A stretch of DNA of 64,000 nt, taken from the NCBI RefSeq assembly GCF_001509835.1, contig NZ_JXTJ01000001.1:1-64000 (forward strand). The letters run 5' to 3'. The notes beneath the pieces were generated by a model. The model had not been told where the DNA came from, did no database searches, and worked only from the letters and a program-made list of their open reading frames with translations. This DNA is from Allobosea sp. WAO. Lineage in GTDB: Bacteria; Pseudomonadota; Alphaproteobacteria; Rhizobiales; Beijerinckiaceae. Made by a program: the position numbers and the translations under genes. Shown here in pieces: positions 56,095-64,000 of this stretch; the first letter of the stretch is position 1; each line of letters opens with the position of its first letter.

Positions 56095-56167
56095 TGTCTT
56101 TCCTCCGCCCGCGATCCTGCAGAGCTTCGGGCCAGAAGCTGTCAGCAGGATGACCTAGCGCGAGTCC

Positions 56168-56782
56168 TCAATGCAGGTCGCGCGTGTAGACGAATTTCGG
56201 CATGCTCCAGTTGAAGCGCAGCGCCATGATCCGCAGCACCAGCCCGACGGCCATTGCGAGGATGGTGACGAGGTCGTGCGGCAGCTCGACCCTGAGGCCG
56301 CCGACATAGATCAGCCCGGTGATGACCGAGACCGTCGCATAGAGCTCGCTGCGGAAGAGCAGGGGAATGTCGGCGCAGAGCATGTCGCGCAGCACGCCGC
56401 CGACGCAGCCGGTGATCAGCCCGGCGGTGATCACGATGATGAAGGGCTGATGCATCTCCAGCGCCACATTGCAGCCGATCACGGTGAAGAGCACGAGGCC
56501 GACAGCGTCGAGCAGAAGGAAGATCTTGCGCAGCCGGTACATGAAGCGGGCGATGAAGATGGTGAAGAGGGCCGCGGCCACCGTGATCAGCAGGTAGTGT
56601 GGATTCTTGATCCAGCTCAGCGGGTAGTGGCCGAGCAGCATGTCGCGCACCGAGCCGCCGCCGAGCGCGGTGATGCTGCCGAGCATGCAGACGCCGACCC
56701 AGTCCATGCTGCGGCGGCCGGCCGCCAATGCAGCCGACATGGCTTCGACGATGATCGCGACGATGTACATTGCGCCGAGCAC
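56168..56782 (-). CDS. TRIC/UPF0126 family membrane protein
   Basis: The 204-residue protein has seven hydrophobic helices in two repeats, each with the family motif: TALGGGSVRDMLLG and TGCVGGVLRDMLC. UPF0126 (YicG-like) proteins are prokaryotic relatives of trimeric intracellular cation channels and may also act as glycine transporters. The start is GTG at 56782 or ATG at 56770. It is divergent from coxD. Confidence 0.9.
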   Translation of the reverse strand: MLGAMYIVAIIVEAMSAALAAGRRSMDWVGVCMLGSITALGGGSVRDMLLGHYPLSWIKNPHYLLITVAAALFTIFIARFMYRLRKIFLLLDAVGLVLFTVIGCNVALEMHQPFIIVITAGLITGCVGGVLRDMLCADIPLLFRSELYATVSVITGLIYVGGLRVELPHDLVTILAMAVGLVLRIMALRFNWSMPKFVYTRDLH

Positions 56783-56895
56783 GCCGGAATCTCCGCTCGC
56801 TATCCTTGAAGTCCCTTAGGGACTAAGGATCGTGACAGGTCAAACCGGCCTTGCGAGACTGGTGCCGCTTCGACATCTGCCAAGACCGGGACCTC

Positions 56896-57810
56896 ATGAA
56901 GCCTTCGCTGCCGACTTCCATCGACGAAACCCTGACTTTGCTGCAGGCGCAGGGCTATGTCGCCGACCGGGCCCTGGCGACGGTGCTGTTCCTGGCGCTC
57001 AGGATGAAGCGACCGCTGCTGCTCGAAGGCGAGGCCGGCACCGGCAAGACCGAGATCGCCAAGGTGCTGGCTGCCGGGCTCGGGCGCCGGCTGATCCGCC
57101 TGCAATGCTATGAGGGGCTCGATCTCGCCTCGGCCGTCTACGAGTGGAACTATGCCGGGCAGATGATGGCGATCCGCCTCGCCGAGGCCGGCGGCCTCGC
57201 GGGCGATCGCGAGCGGCTGGAGAGTGACCTGTTCTCCGAGCGCTATCTCGTCAAGCGTCCGCTCCTGCAGGCGCTGGAGCCGCAGGAGGGCGGCGCGCCG
57301 ATCCTGCTGATCGACGAGCTCGACCGCACCGACGAGGCCTTCGAGGCCTTCCTTCTGGAAGTGCTGGCCGATGCGCAGGTCACGATTCCCGAGCTGGGCA
57401 CGGTCAAGGCGGCCGAGCCGCCGATCGTGATCCTGACCTCGAACCGGACCCGCGAGATCCATGACGCGCTGAAGCGCCGCTGCCTCTACCACTGGGTCGG
57501 CTATCCAGACGCCGCTCGCGAGCTCGCCATCCTGAAGGCGAAGGCGCCTGCCGCGCCGGCCAAACTGGCGAAGCAGGTCGTCTCCTTCGTGCAGGCGATC
57601 CGCAAGGAGGAGCTGTTCAAGGCGCCGGGCGTCGCAGAGACGCTGGACTGGGCGAGTGCCCTCGTCGAGCTCGATGCGGTGGCGCTCGATCCCGCGATCG
57701 TCTCCGACACACTCGGCGCGCTGTTGAAGTACCAGGACGACATCCAGGCGATGCAGGGCTCGAAGGTCGGCGAACTGCTCGACCAGGCGAAACAGGCGGC
57801 GCGGGGGTAA
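56896..57810 (+). CDS. coxD: MoxR-family AAA+ ATPase (CoxD-like)
   Basis: The 304-residue ATPase has Walker A LLLEGEAGTGKTEIAKVLAA, YEGLDLASAVYEWNY, Walker B PILLIDELDRTDEAFEAFLLEVL and sensor ILTSNRTREIHDALKRRCLYHW. CoxD is the chaperone that helps build the Mo-S-Cu site of CO dehydrogenase and works with the VWA protein CoxE. The ATG at 56896 is chosen; an upstream frame extension to 56851 has no homology support. Confidence 0.92.
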   Translation: MKPSLPTSIDETLTLLQAQGYVADRALATVLFLALRMKRPLLLEGEAGTGKTEIAKVLAAGLGRRLIRLQCYEGLDLASAVYEWNYAGQMMAIRLAEAGGLAGDRERLESDLFSERYLVKRPLLQALEPQEGGAPILLIDELDRTDEAFEAFLLEVLADAQVTIPELGTVKAAEPPIVILTSNRTREIHDALKRRCLYHWVGYPDAARELAILKAKAPAAPAKLAKQVVSFVQAIRKEELFKAPGVAETLDWASALVELDAVALDPAIVSDTLGALLKYQDDIQAMQGSKVGELLDQAKQAARG

Positions 57811-57814
57811 TGCA

Positions 57815-57905
57815 TCGTCATGGTCGGCCTTGTGCCGGCCATCCACGTCTTTCCCTGCATCCGCGCCGCCAGACGTGGATGCTCGGGACAAGCCCGAGCA
57901 TGACG
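57815..57905. repeat. Inverted repeat (family D) between coxD and the NTF2-like gene
   Basis: CGTCATGGTCGG and GGCCGGCCATCCACGTCTTTCC on the left pair loosely with AGACGTGGATGCTCGGGACAAGCCCGAGCATGACGG on the right. Parts are shared with 55552-55655. Confidence 0.7.
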
Positions 57906-57914
57906 GAGTGAGCG

Positions 57915-58289
57915 ATGAACGACGACATCAAGGCGATCGAGGCTGCGACCTGGACCTATCTCGACGGGCTCTATGAGGGCGATGTCGAAAAGCTCGCCTC
58001 GGTCTTCCATCCGACCAGCGCGCTGACCCAGTCGCTCGACGGCGAATTGAAGGTCGTGCCGCGCGAAAACTGGTTCGAGGCGGTGCGTGGCCGCAAATCG
58101 CCGAAGGAGGCCGGGCTCGAGCGCGGAGACCATGTGCTGGCGATCGACCTCGTCGGGCCGTCCATGGCGCTGGTCAAGGTCAAGTGCCAGATGCCGCCGC
58201 GCTATTTCACCGACCTGCTCTCCTTCCTCAAGGTCGACGGCAAATGGGTCGTGGCGCAGAAGGTGTTCATGACCGAGACGGGGAAGTGA
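57915..58289 (+). CDS. Lumazine-binding/NTF2-fold protein
   Basis: The 124-residue product opens MNDDIKAIEAATWTYLDGLYEGDVEKLASVFHP. It matches the putative lumazine-binding (NTF2-like) family, with YFTDLLSFLKVDGKWVVAQKVF at the end. Function is unknown. It sits between coxD and coxE in the same direction and may be co-transcribed. Confidence 0.8.
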   Translation: MNDDIKAIEAATWTYLDGLYEGDVEKLASVFHPTSALTQSLDGELKVVPRENWFEAVRGRKSPKEAGLERGDHVLAIDLVGPSMALVKVKCQMPPRYFTDLLSFLKVDGKWVVAQKVFMTETGK

Positions 58290-58313
58290 AGGTCACCGCC
58301 GGAATGAGAGGCG

Positions 58314-58475
58314 CGGGGAACCCCTCTCCCGGGTGGGAGAGGGGCAGGGGTGAGGGACCGGGGGGGCTCGTCGGGGCGAGGCGGCTGCCGCAGCTCCTTC
58401 TGCGGAAACGGCAGGCCCTCATCCGGCGCTCCGCGCCACCTTCTCCCATCCGGGAGAAGGATAGCTGCGCGCCCT
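58314..58475. repeat. Intergenic inverted repeats (family C) before coxE
   Basis: CCCCTCTCCCGGGTGGGAGAGGGG (58318-58341) is itself a hairpin. A second one follows as CCTTCTCCCATCCGGGAGAAGG (58439-58460). Both are of the type seen after coxM. Confidence 0.7.
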
Positions 58476-58492
58476 TCAGGGGACGCTGAACA

Positions 58493-59695
58493 GTGACCGG
58501 CAAGCTGCCCGAGAACGTCGCCTATTTCGCACGCGCCCTGCGGATCGCCGGCCTGCGCGTCGGGCCGGGCGCGGTGGTCGAGGCGGTGGAGGCGCTGGCG
58601 GATGGCGCGCTCGGCGGCCGCGAGGACGTCTACTGGGCGCTGCATGCGATCTTCGTGAAGAAGCACGAGGATTCAGCGGTCTACGACCAGGCGTTTCGAC
58701 TGTTCTGGCGCCGGCGCGGGCTGATCGAGAAGCTGATGGCGCAGATGTCGCCGGTGACGCCGCGGGTCGATGCGCCGCCGGAGAAGCCCGAGGCGGGAGC
58801 CTTGCGCGTCGCCGAGGCCTTCGCGCCGCCGCCCGCGGAGGAGGAGCCGCCGCCGGTGGAGCTGACGGAATTGTCGGCGCGGCTGACCGTATCGGAGCGC
58901 GAGACCCTGAAATCGCGGGACTTCGCCCAGATGAGCGCCGCCGAGATCGCGAGGGCGCGCCAGCTCATCGCCGAGCTCAGGCTCCCCAATGATGCGGTGC
59001 CGACGCGGCGCTTCCAGGCTGCGCATGCCGGGGCGCGGATCGATCCGCGCCGCACCTTCCGCCGTTCGCTGAGAGGCGGCGGCGCCTCGATCGATCTCGC
59101 CTTTCGCGAACGGGCACAGGTGCATCCGCCCCTGGTGGCGCTGGTCGACATCTCCGGCTCGATGGCCGAATACTCGCGGATCTTCCTGCATTTCCTGCAC
59201 GCCATCACCGAGCAGCGCCGGCGCGTGCATTCCTTCGTCTTCGGCACGCGGCTGACCAATGTCACCCGCAGCCTGCGCGCCCGCGATCCCGACGAGGCGC
59301 TGGCGCTGGCGGGCAGGGCAGCGCCGGACTGGGAGGGCGGCACGCGCATCGCCTCGGCCCTGCACGCCTTCAACCGCACATGGTCGCGCCGGGTGCTCTC
59401 CGGTGGTGCCGTCGTCCTTTTGTTCACCGACGGGCTGGAGCGCCATCTCGACGACGAACTCGGCTTCGAGATGGACCGGCTGCAGCGCTCCTGCCGCCAG
59501 CTGGTGTGGCTCAACCCGCTCCTGCGCTATGATGCCTTCGAGGCGCGGGCGAGCGGTATCCGGGCGATGCTGCCGCATGTCGACTCTTTCCGCCCGATCC
59601 ACAATCTCGCGGCGATGGCCGATCTTTGCGCCGCGCTTTCGCCCGGCGCGCGGCAGGCCGGCGATCCGCGCCAGTGGCTGAAGAAGGCGGGTTAA
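58493..59695 (+). CDS. coxE: VWA-domain protein (CoxE-like)
   Basis: The 400-residue protein (GTG start) has an N-terminal helical part (ALRIAGLRVGPGAVVEAVEALA) and a C-terminal von Willebrand A domain with the MIDAS motif LVDISGSMAEYSR and LLFTDGLERHLDDELGFEMDRL. CoxE partners the MoxR-type ATPase CoxD in maturing the molybdenum enzyme. Its last four bases overlap the stop of the convergent lipase-like gene. Confidence 0.92.
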   Translation: MTGKLPENVAYFARALRIAGLRVGPGAVVEAVEALADGALGGREDVYWALHAIFVKKHEDSAVYDQAFRLFWRRRGLIEKLMAQMSPVTPRVDAPPEKPEAGALRVAEAFAPPPAEEEPPPVELTELSARLTVSERETLKSRDFAQMSAAEIARARQLIAELRLPNDAVPTRRFQAAHAGARIDPRRTFRRSLRGGGASIDLAFRERAQVHPPLVALVDISGSMAEYSRIFLHFLHAITEQRRRVHSFVFGTRLTNVTRSLRARDPDEALALAGRAAPDWEGGTRIASALHAFNRTWSRRVLSGGAVVLLFTDGLERHLDDELGFEMDRLQRSCRQLVWLNPLLRYDAFEARASGIRAMLPHVDSFRPIHNLAAMADLCAALSPGARQAGDPRQWLKKAG

Positions 59696-60384
59696 GGCGC
59701 AGCCGCTTCGGTCGGTACGGTGGCGGCGCTCGCTCTCTCGAACCGCCCCTGCGCCAGGAAGTGCAGGACCTGCCTGACGGCTTCGCGATTGCGCATGATC
59801 AGCGGATGGGTGGCGTGCACGGTGATGTGATCGCTCATGCCCGCGACCTGCGTGCGCTCCACCGAGACTCGGCCGTCATTCGGTCCCGGCAGGAGCAGCG
59901 ACGATATCGGATAGAGCGAGCGGTCGCCGGCGATCACACCGAGCGGATAGTCGACTTCGCCGAGCAGGGATTGCAGTTCGTCCGGCCGCGCTGTCACGAG
60001 CTCGGCGCCGGCCGGGCCGAAGAACGCCCGGTAGAGCGGGTTGCCGCGCAGCAGGTCGGCGATCTCGCTGCCTTCATTCGGGGGCGCCAGCATCACGACA
60101 CGGCCGAGACGTTCCGGGCGCTGCTGCGCGATAAGGGCGCGTGCGACCAGTCCGCCCATGGAATGCGTGACGAAATGCAGCCGGCCGTCCAGGCCGCCTG
60201 CGAACGCCGCGATCGGCTGCTGCACTTCTTCTGCGATCTGCCGCAGACCGGTCTGGCGGGCCGGGTAATCGAGATTCAGCGTCGCATAGCCCGCGGAACG
60301 GAGCTGGCGCTCGAGGCTGGCGAGCGAGCCCGACCGCCGCGCAATGCCGTGCAGAAGAACGATGCCGTCCATGGAATGTGCCAT
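59692..60384 (-). CDS. Alpha/beta hydrolase (lipase-like)
   Basis: The 230-residue protein starts at 60384 (MAHSMDGIVLLHGIARRSGSL). The oxyanion region is VLLHGIARRSGS, the nucleophile elbow FVTHSMGGLVARALI, with Asp in PGPNDGRVSVE and His in TVHATHPLIMRN. No signal peptide is visible. The open frame continues upstream to 62664, but that stretch is antisense to the XdhC-type genes and is not coding. Substrate unknown, probably an ester or lipid. Confidence 0.85.
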   Translation of the reverse strand: MAHSMDGIVLLHGIARRSGSLASLERQLRSAGYATLNLDYPARQTGLRQIAEEVQQPIAAFAGGLDGRLHFVTHSMGGLVARALIAQQRPERLGRVVMLAPPNEGSEIADLLRGNPLYRAFFGPAGAELVTARPDELQSLLGEVDYPLGVIAGDRSLYPISSLLLPGPNDGRVSVERTQVAGMSDHITVHATHPLIMRNREAVRQVLHFLAQGRFERASAATVPTEAAAP

Positions 60385-60565
60385 CTTCGGTGCAGGGGGG
60401 GCCAGGTTCGAGCCGAGGCCTGGGATGCGGAGGTGATTTCGCCCATAGCATGCTCGAAAGCCGCGGCGGGTATGCTTAAGTAGCTGAGTCTCGTTGCGCG
60501 CCGGCGCGTATGATACGGGCAATGTTTCGCGCTGCGTGTAAATGCGCCGGGGAGGGGTCGACAGC

Positions 60566-60904
60566 ATGATCAGCACCGATACCGACATCCTCGCCACCGC
60601 TGAGGCCTGGGCCAAGGCCGGGCGTGGCGTCGCGCTCGCCACTGTGATCGAAACCTGGGGCTCGGCCCCGCGTCCGGTCGGCTCGCATCTCGTCATCGAC
60701 AATGAAGGCAATTTCCTCGGCTCGGTCTCGGGCGGCTGCGTCGAAGGCGCCGTCGTCGAGGAGGCTGGCGAGGTGATCGCTGATGGCCGCCCGCGCACGC
60801 TCGAATTCGGTGTCGCCGACGAGACGGCCTGGAAGGCCGGTCTCTCCTGCGGCGGGCGTATCAAAGTCTTTGTAGAGCCGGTCCGCGGCAAGGAAACGAA
60901 CTGA
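60566..60904 (+). CDS. XdhC-type maturation factor, N-terminal domain only
   Basis: The 112-residue protein, from the ATG at 60566, has ILATAEAWAKAGRGVALATVIETWGSAPRPVGSHLVI, SVSGGCVEGAVVEEA and LSCGGRIKVFVEPV, the N-terminal half of XdhC/CoxI proteins. These factors insert a terminal sulfido ligand or deliver the cofactor to molybdenum hydroxylases. Its stop overlaps the LysE start by one base. The matching C-terminal half is a separate gene at 61540. Confidence 0.88.
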   Translation: MISTDTDILATAEAWAKAGRGVALATVIETWGSAPRPVGSHLVIDNEGNFLGSVSGGCVEGAVVEEAGEVIADGRPRTLEFGVADETAWKAGLSCGGRIKVFVEPVRGKETN

Positions 60905-61536
60905 TGGCCTCCTGGGAAACCCTCGCCGCCTTCGCGACGCTGACCTTGCTGGTCGCCTACTTCCCCGGCCCGGCGCTGCTCTACACCGCGGCCCAGACCA
61001 TCGCCCATGGCCGCAAGGCCGGGCTGATGGCGATGCTCGGCATCCATCTCGGCTGCTATGTCCACGTCTTCGCCGCGGCCTTCGGCCTGTCGGCGGTGTT
61101 CAAGCATGTGCCCGAGCTCTACCTTGCGGTGAAGATCGCCGGCGCGCTCTATCTGGTCTGGCTCGGCATCGGCATGATCCGCTCGAAGCTCGGCTCGGCC
61201 GCGGACCAGCCGGTGGCGCCGCCGAAGACGGTGAAGCGGGCGCTGGTCGATTCCTTCATCGTCGAGATCCTCAACCCCAAGGTCGCGCTGTTCTTCATCG
61301 CGCTGCTGCCGCAGTTCGTCGACCCCACGGCTTCGCTGCCGGTCTGGGCGCAGTTCCTGATCCTCGGCACGATCGTCAACTTCTCCTTCTCCTCGGCCGA
61401 CCTCGTCACCGTGTTCGGCGCCTCGCTGGTGATGAAGACGATGAAGGCGAGCCGCGCCGGCTTCGGCATCGGGCGCTGGCTCGGCGGCGGCATGATGATC
61501 GGGCTCGGGGTCAAGCTCGCCGTGGACAAGGGCTGA
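60904..61536 (+). CDS. LysE/RhtB-family exporter inserted between the two XdhC halves
   Basis: The 210-residue protein has the family motif LLVAYFPGPALLYTAAQTIAHGRKAGLMAMLGIHLG and about six membrane helices. LysE proteins export amino acids or small metabolites across the inner membrane. Its start overlaps the XdhC-N stop (ATGA-type) and its stop is 3 bases before the XdhC-C start, so it is translated with both. Its role in a molybdenum enzyme operon is unclear. Confidence 0.88.
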   Translation: MASWETLAAFATLTLLVAYFPGPALLYTAAQTIAHGRKAGLMAMLGIHLGCYVHVFAAAFGLSAVFKHVPELYLAVKIAGALYLVWLGIGMIRSKLGSAADQPVAPPKTVKRALVDSFIVEILNPKVALFFIALLPQFVDPTASLPVWAQFLILGTIVNFSFSSADLVTVFGASLVMKTMKASRAGFGIGRWLGGGMMIGLGVKLAVDKG

Positions 61537-61539
61537 GCC

Positions 61540-62232
61540 ATGGAGCTGTCGCTGCTTTCGGCGCTCAATGCGGAGCGTGCGGCGCGGCGCGCCGCGGTGC
61601 TGGTCACCGACACCGGCTCGGGCGCGCAAAGACTGGTCAAGGCTGCCGAGCTGCAGCAGGATCCGCTCGCCGAGCTGATCGACAGGCAGTTGCGCACCGG
61701 CAAGAGCGGCTCGGTCGAGGTCGACGGCGTCGCCTATTTCCTGACCGTGCAGGCGCCGCCGCCGCGCCTGATCGTCACCGGCGCCGTGCATATCTCGCAG
61801 GCCATGGCGCCGATGGCGAAGCTGCTCGATCTCGACGTCACCGTCATCGACCCGCGCACCGCCTTCGCGACGCAGGAGCGCTTTCCCGAGGTCACGCTGC
61901 TGGCGGAATGGCCGGACGAGGCGCTGAAGCGCCAGCCGCTCGACGCCTATACGGCGTTCGTCGCGCTGACGCACGATCCGAAGATCGACGATCCCGGGCT
62001 CGTCGCGGCGCTCAACTCCGACTGCTTCTACATCGGCGCGCTCGGCAGCCGGAAGACGCATAGCCGGCGCCTGGAGCGTCTCGCGGCGGCTGGCTTCGGG
62101 GAGGCGCAGATCGCGCGTATCCACGCCCCGATCGGGCTCGACATCGGCGCCGTCTCGCCGGCCGAGATCGCGCTCGCGATCCTCAGCGAGATCGTCGCCA
62201 CCCTGCGCGGCCCACGCCGCAAGCCTGCATGA
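61540..62232 (+). CDS. XdhC-type maturation factor, C-terminal Rossmann domain
   Basis: The 230-residue protein has PRLIVTGAVHISQAMAPMAKLLDLDVTVIDPR (nucleotide-binding region), FVALTHDPKIDDPGL and FYIGALGSRKTHSRRLERL, typical of the XdhC C-terminal domain. The first 60 residues are a short region that often links the two XdhC domains. Together with the 60566 gene it makes one full XdhC. It lies 22 bases before the molybdopterin-binding/MocA gene. Confidence 0.9.
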   Translation: MELSLLSALNAERAARRAAVLVTDTGSGAQRLVKAAELQQDPLAELIDRQLRTGKSGSVEVDGVAYFLTVQAPPPRLIVTGAVHISQAMAPMAKLLDLDVTVIDPRTAFATQERFPEVTLLAEWPDEALKRQPLDAYTAFVALTHDPKIDDPGLVAALNSDCFYIGALGSRKTHSRRLERLAAAGFGEAQIARIHAPIGLDIGAVSPAEIALAILSEIVATLRGPRRKPA

Positions 62233-62254
62233 TTGCCCGTATGAGTACCTGCCC

Positions 62255-63871
62255 ATGAAGTTCGGCTCCATTCCGATCGCCGAAGCGGCGGGCAGCGTCG
62301 CGGCCCATACGGTGCGCGCTGGCGATGCGATCGTCCGCAAGGGCGCGACGATCAGCGTGCAGGATGCGGAGAAGCTGGCTGCGGGCGGCCTCACCGAGAT
62401 CGTCGCCGTCCAGCTCGAGCCCGGCGATATCGACGAGAACACCGCCGCCGAGCAACTGGCGCGGGCGATCGCCGGGCGCGCGGTGGTGACCGAGGCGCCG
62501 TTCACCGGCCGCGTCAACCTGTTCGCGGCCGCCGCCGGGGTGCTGACCATCGACACCGCGCTGATCGACGTGCTGAACGGCATCGACGAGGCGATCACGG
62601 TCGCGACGCTGCCGGCGCTGAAGGCGGTCGTCGCCGGCGAGATGGTCGGCACGGTGAAGATCATTCCCTATGCCGTGCAGGAACGGCAGATCGCCGAGGC
62701 ACTGGAGCGGCTGGGAACGGGCAGGCCGATCGCGGTCACCGAGTACAAGCTGAAATCCGTCGCCGTGGTCTCGACGCTGCTGCCCGGCCTCAAGCCCTCG
62801 GTGGTCGACAAGACCCTGCGGGTGATGGTCGAGCGGCTCGAGCCGGCCGGTGGCGAGATCGTGCTGGAGCAGCGCGTGCCGCATGAGAGCCCGCCGCTCG
62901 CCAGGGCGATCCGCGAGGCTGCCGCCGGGCCGGCCGATCTCGTCGTGGTCTTCGGGGCGTCGGCGATCACCGACCGGCGCGATGTGGTGCCGCAGGCCCT
63001 GGTCGAGGCCGGCGGGCGCATCGAGCATCTCGGCATGCCGGTCGATCCCGGCAACCTGATGCTGATCGGCGAGCTCGACGGCAAGCCGGTGATCGGTGCT
63101 CCGGGCTGTGCCCGCTCGCCCAAGGAGAACGGCTTCGACTGGGTGCTGCAGCGCTGCCTCGCCGGCATGCCGGTACGGCGCGCCGACATCCAGGGCATGG
63201 GGGTGGGTGGCCTCCTGATGGAGATCATCTCGCGGCCGCAGCCGCGCGCACCCGGTCATGCCGCGGTTGCGCCGGTCGCGGGGCTGGTGCTGGCCGCCGG
63301 CCGCTCGACCCGCATGGGCGCTGACAACAAGCTGCTCCAGCCTGTCCGCGGCGAGCCGCTGGTGCGCCATGCGGTCCAGGCGCAGATCGCCTCGCGGGCC
63401 GCACCGGTCCTCGTCGTGGTCGGCCATCAGGAGGCTGAGGTACGGGCCGCGTTGGCGGGGCTGGATGTCGGCTTCGTCCGCAATCCCGCCTTCGCCGACG
63501 GCCTCGCCAGCTCGCTGAAGGCCGGGGTCGCGGCGCTGCCGGCAGAGGCGCAGGGCGTCGTCGTCTCGCTCGGCGACATGCCGAACGTCACCCCCGGCGT
63601 GATCGACCGGCTGGCCCAGGCCTTTGCCGACCGGCCGGACGCGGTCGCGGTGGTGCCGACCCTGCTCGGGCATCGCGGCAATCCGGTGCTGCTGTCGCGG
63701 GCGCTGTTTGCGGATGTCGCTGGACTGTCAGGCGACGAGGGCGCGCGGCGCCTGCTCGAGGCCGCGGGCGACGCCGTCGAGGAGGTCCCGCTCGACGATC
63801 CCGCCATCGCGATCGACGTCGACACGCCCGAGGCGTTGAAGGCGCTGACCGGCGTGGGGCCAACTTCTTAG
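62255..63871 (+). CDS. Fusion of a molybdopterin-binding domain and a MocA-like nucleotidyltransferase
   Basis: The 538-residue protein has two domains. Residues about 1-335 carry a molybdopterin-binding domain, with LVVVFGASAITDRRDVVPQALVEAGG and PGCARSPKENGFDWVLQR. Residues about 345-535 carry a MobA/MocA nucleotidyltransferase, with GLVLAAGRSTRMGADNKLLQPV, VVSLGDMPNVTPGVIDRL and GHRGNPVLLSR. MocA adds CMP to molybdopterin to make the MCD cofactor used by CO dehydrogenase-type enzymes. The fusion implies that cofactor binding and activation are joined. It is last of the maturation operon. Confidence 0.92.
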   Translation: MKFGSIPIAEAAGSVAAHTVRAGDAIVRKGATISVQDAEKLAAGGLTEIVAVQLEPGDIDENTAAEQLARAIAGRAVVTEAPFTGRVNLFAAAAGVLTIDTALIDVLNGIDEAITVATLPALKAVVAGEMVGTVKIIPYAVQERQIAEALERLGTGRPIAVTEYKLKSVAVVSTLLPGLKPSVVDKTLRVMVERLEPAGGEIVLEQRVPHESPPLARAIREAAAGPADLVVVFGASAITDRRDVVPQALVEAGGRIEHLGMPVDPGNLMLIGELDGKPVIGAPGCARSPKENGFDWVLQRCLAGMPVRRADIQGMGVGGLLMEIISRPQPRAPGHAAVAPVAGLVLAAGRSTRMGADNKLLQPVRGEPLVRHAVQAQIASRAAPVLVVVGHQEAEVRAALAGLDVGFVRNPAFADGLASSLKAGVAALPAEAQGVVVSLGDMPNVTPGVIDRLAQAFADRPDAVAVVPTLLGHRGNPVLLSRALFADVAGLSGDEGARRLLEAAGDAVEEVPLDDPAIAIDVDTPEALKALTGVGPTS

Positions 63872-63892
63872 CGCCGATGCAGGCTCGGGTCC

Positions 63893-63940
63893 TACGTCAT
63901 TCCGGCCGCAGCGAAGCGGAGTGCCGGATCCATCATAGAG
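63893..63940. repeat. Partial family B repeat at the right end
   Basis: ACGTCATTCCGGCCGCAGCGAAGCGGAG and GCCGGATCCAT match one half of the element at 54540-54638. It lies between two convergent genes. Confidence 0.65.
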
Positions 63941-63961
63941 CTCGGCTCCCTTCGGTCGCAT

Positions 63962-64000
63962 TCAGCGCTTCCAGTAGACACCCAGCGTTGCATAGGCGGC
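63962..64000 (-). CDS. Possible C-terminal end of a gene cut by the window edge
   Basis: On the complementary strand the last 39 bases read AAYATLGVYWKR followed by a stop. The reading is in frame up to the edge. It is too short to identify and is listed only because a convergent gene would fit the repeat at 63893. Confidence 0.3.
   Translation of the reverse strand, partial: AAYATLGVYWKR

Noticed and set aside
59692..62664. A 990-residue open frame on the complementary strand
   Set aside because: Only the part below 60384 is a protein family (alpha/beta hydrolase). The upstream two thirds are antisense to clearly conserved XdhC and LysE genes and look like GC-rich shadow sequence.

Overview
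The window is about 64 kb of GC-rich chromosomal DNA. Codon use, the gene families and the dense families of short intergenic inverted repeats fit an alphaproteobacterium of the order Hyphomicrobiales; a Bosea-like or Methylobacterium-like genome is my best guess, made without any database search. I see no rRNA, tRNA, CRISPR array, prophage or insertion sequence.

Region by region. (1) 1-12 kb: a propionyl-CoA carboxylase beta gene broken by an internal deletion, a divergent MocR-type regulator and LysE exporter, an ATP12 assembly factor, an orphan YjhX toxin-like protein, a membrane chemoreceptor with a coupled small membrane protein, and several envelope proteins (LTXXQ, MgtC, His-rich, trypsin-like). 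(2) 11.7-21.8 kb: housekeeping genes rpsD, murI and trmJ, separated by accessory genes: a MarR-GNAT fusion, a Tat-exported amine oxidase, a TonB-dependent heme receptor and an FMN reductase. (3) 22-28 kb: a complete branched-chain amino-acid type ABC importer (livHMGF, a DUF6867 gene, livK). (4) 28-36 kb: a lectin-like secreted protein, a membrane-anchored DUF2235 lipase-like protein, a vapBC module with its operator, purB, rpe and a GST. (5) 36-44 kb: an amino-acid catabolic region with two DadA-like FAD dehydrogenases, two BASS-type transporters, a 4-hydroxyproline epimerase operon and a divergent GntR regulator flanked by matching operator-like palindromes.

(6) 44-49 kb: a tightly coupled operon pcaB-acnX(large)-acnX(small)-pcaD-pcaC, which faces a flavin reductase. 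It lacks the ring-cleaving dioxygenase pcaHG and carries an aconitase-X dehydratase in the middle. (7) 49-64 kb: a form II molybdenum hydroxylase ('CO dehydrogenase-like') cluster coxG, coxS-coxL-coxM, coxD, coxE, two XdhC-type genes split by a LysE exporter, and a molybdopterin-binding/MocA fusion. A soluble chemoreceptor whose N-terminus looks like a globin-coupled sensor without its heme-ligating histidine sits inside this cluster.

The observations I rank highest are the AcnX-containing pca-type operon without pcaHG, the globin-like chemoreceptor in the cox cluster, the pccB deletion, and the repeat family that sits specifically between convergent genes.
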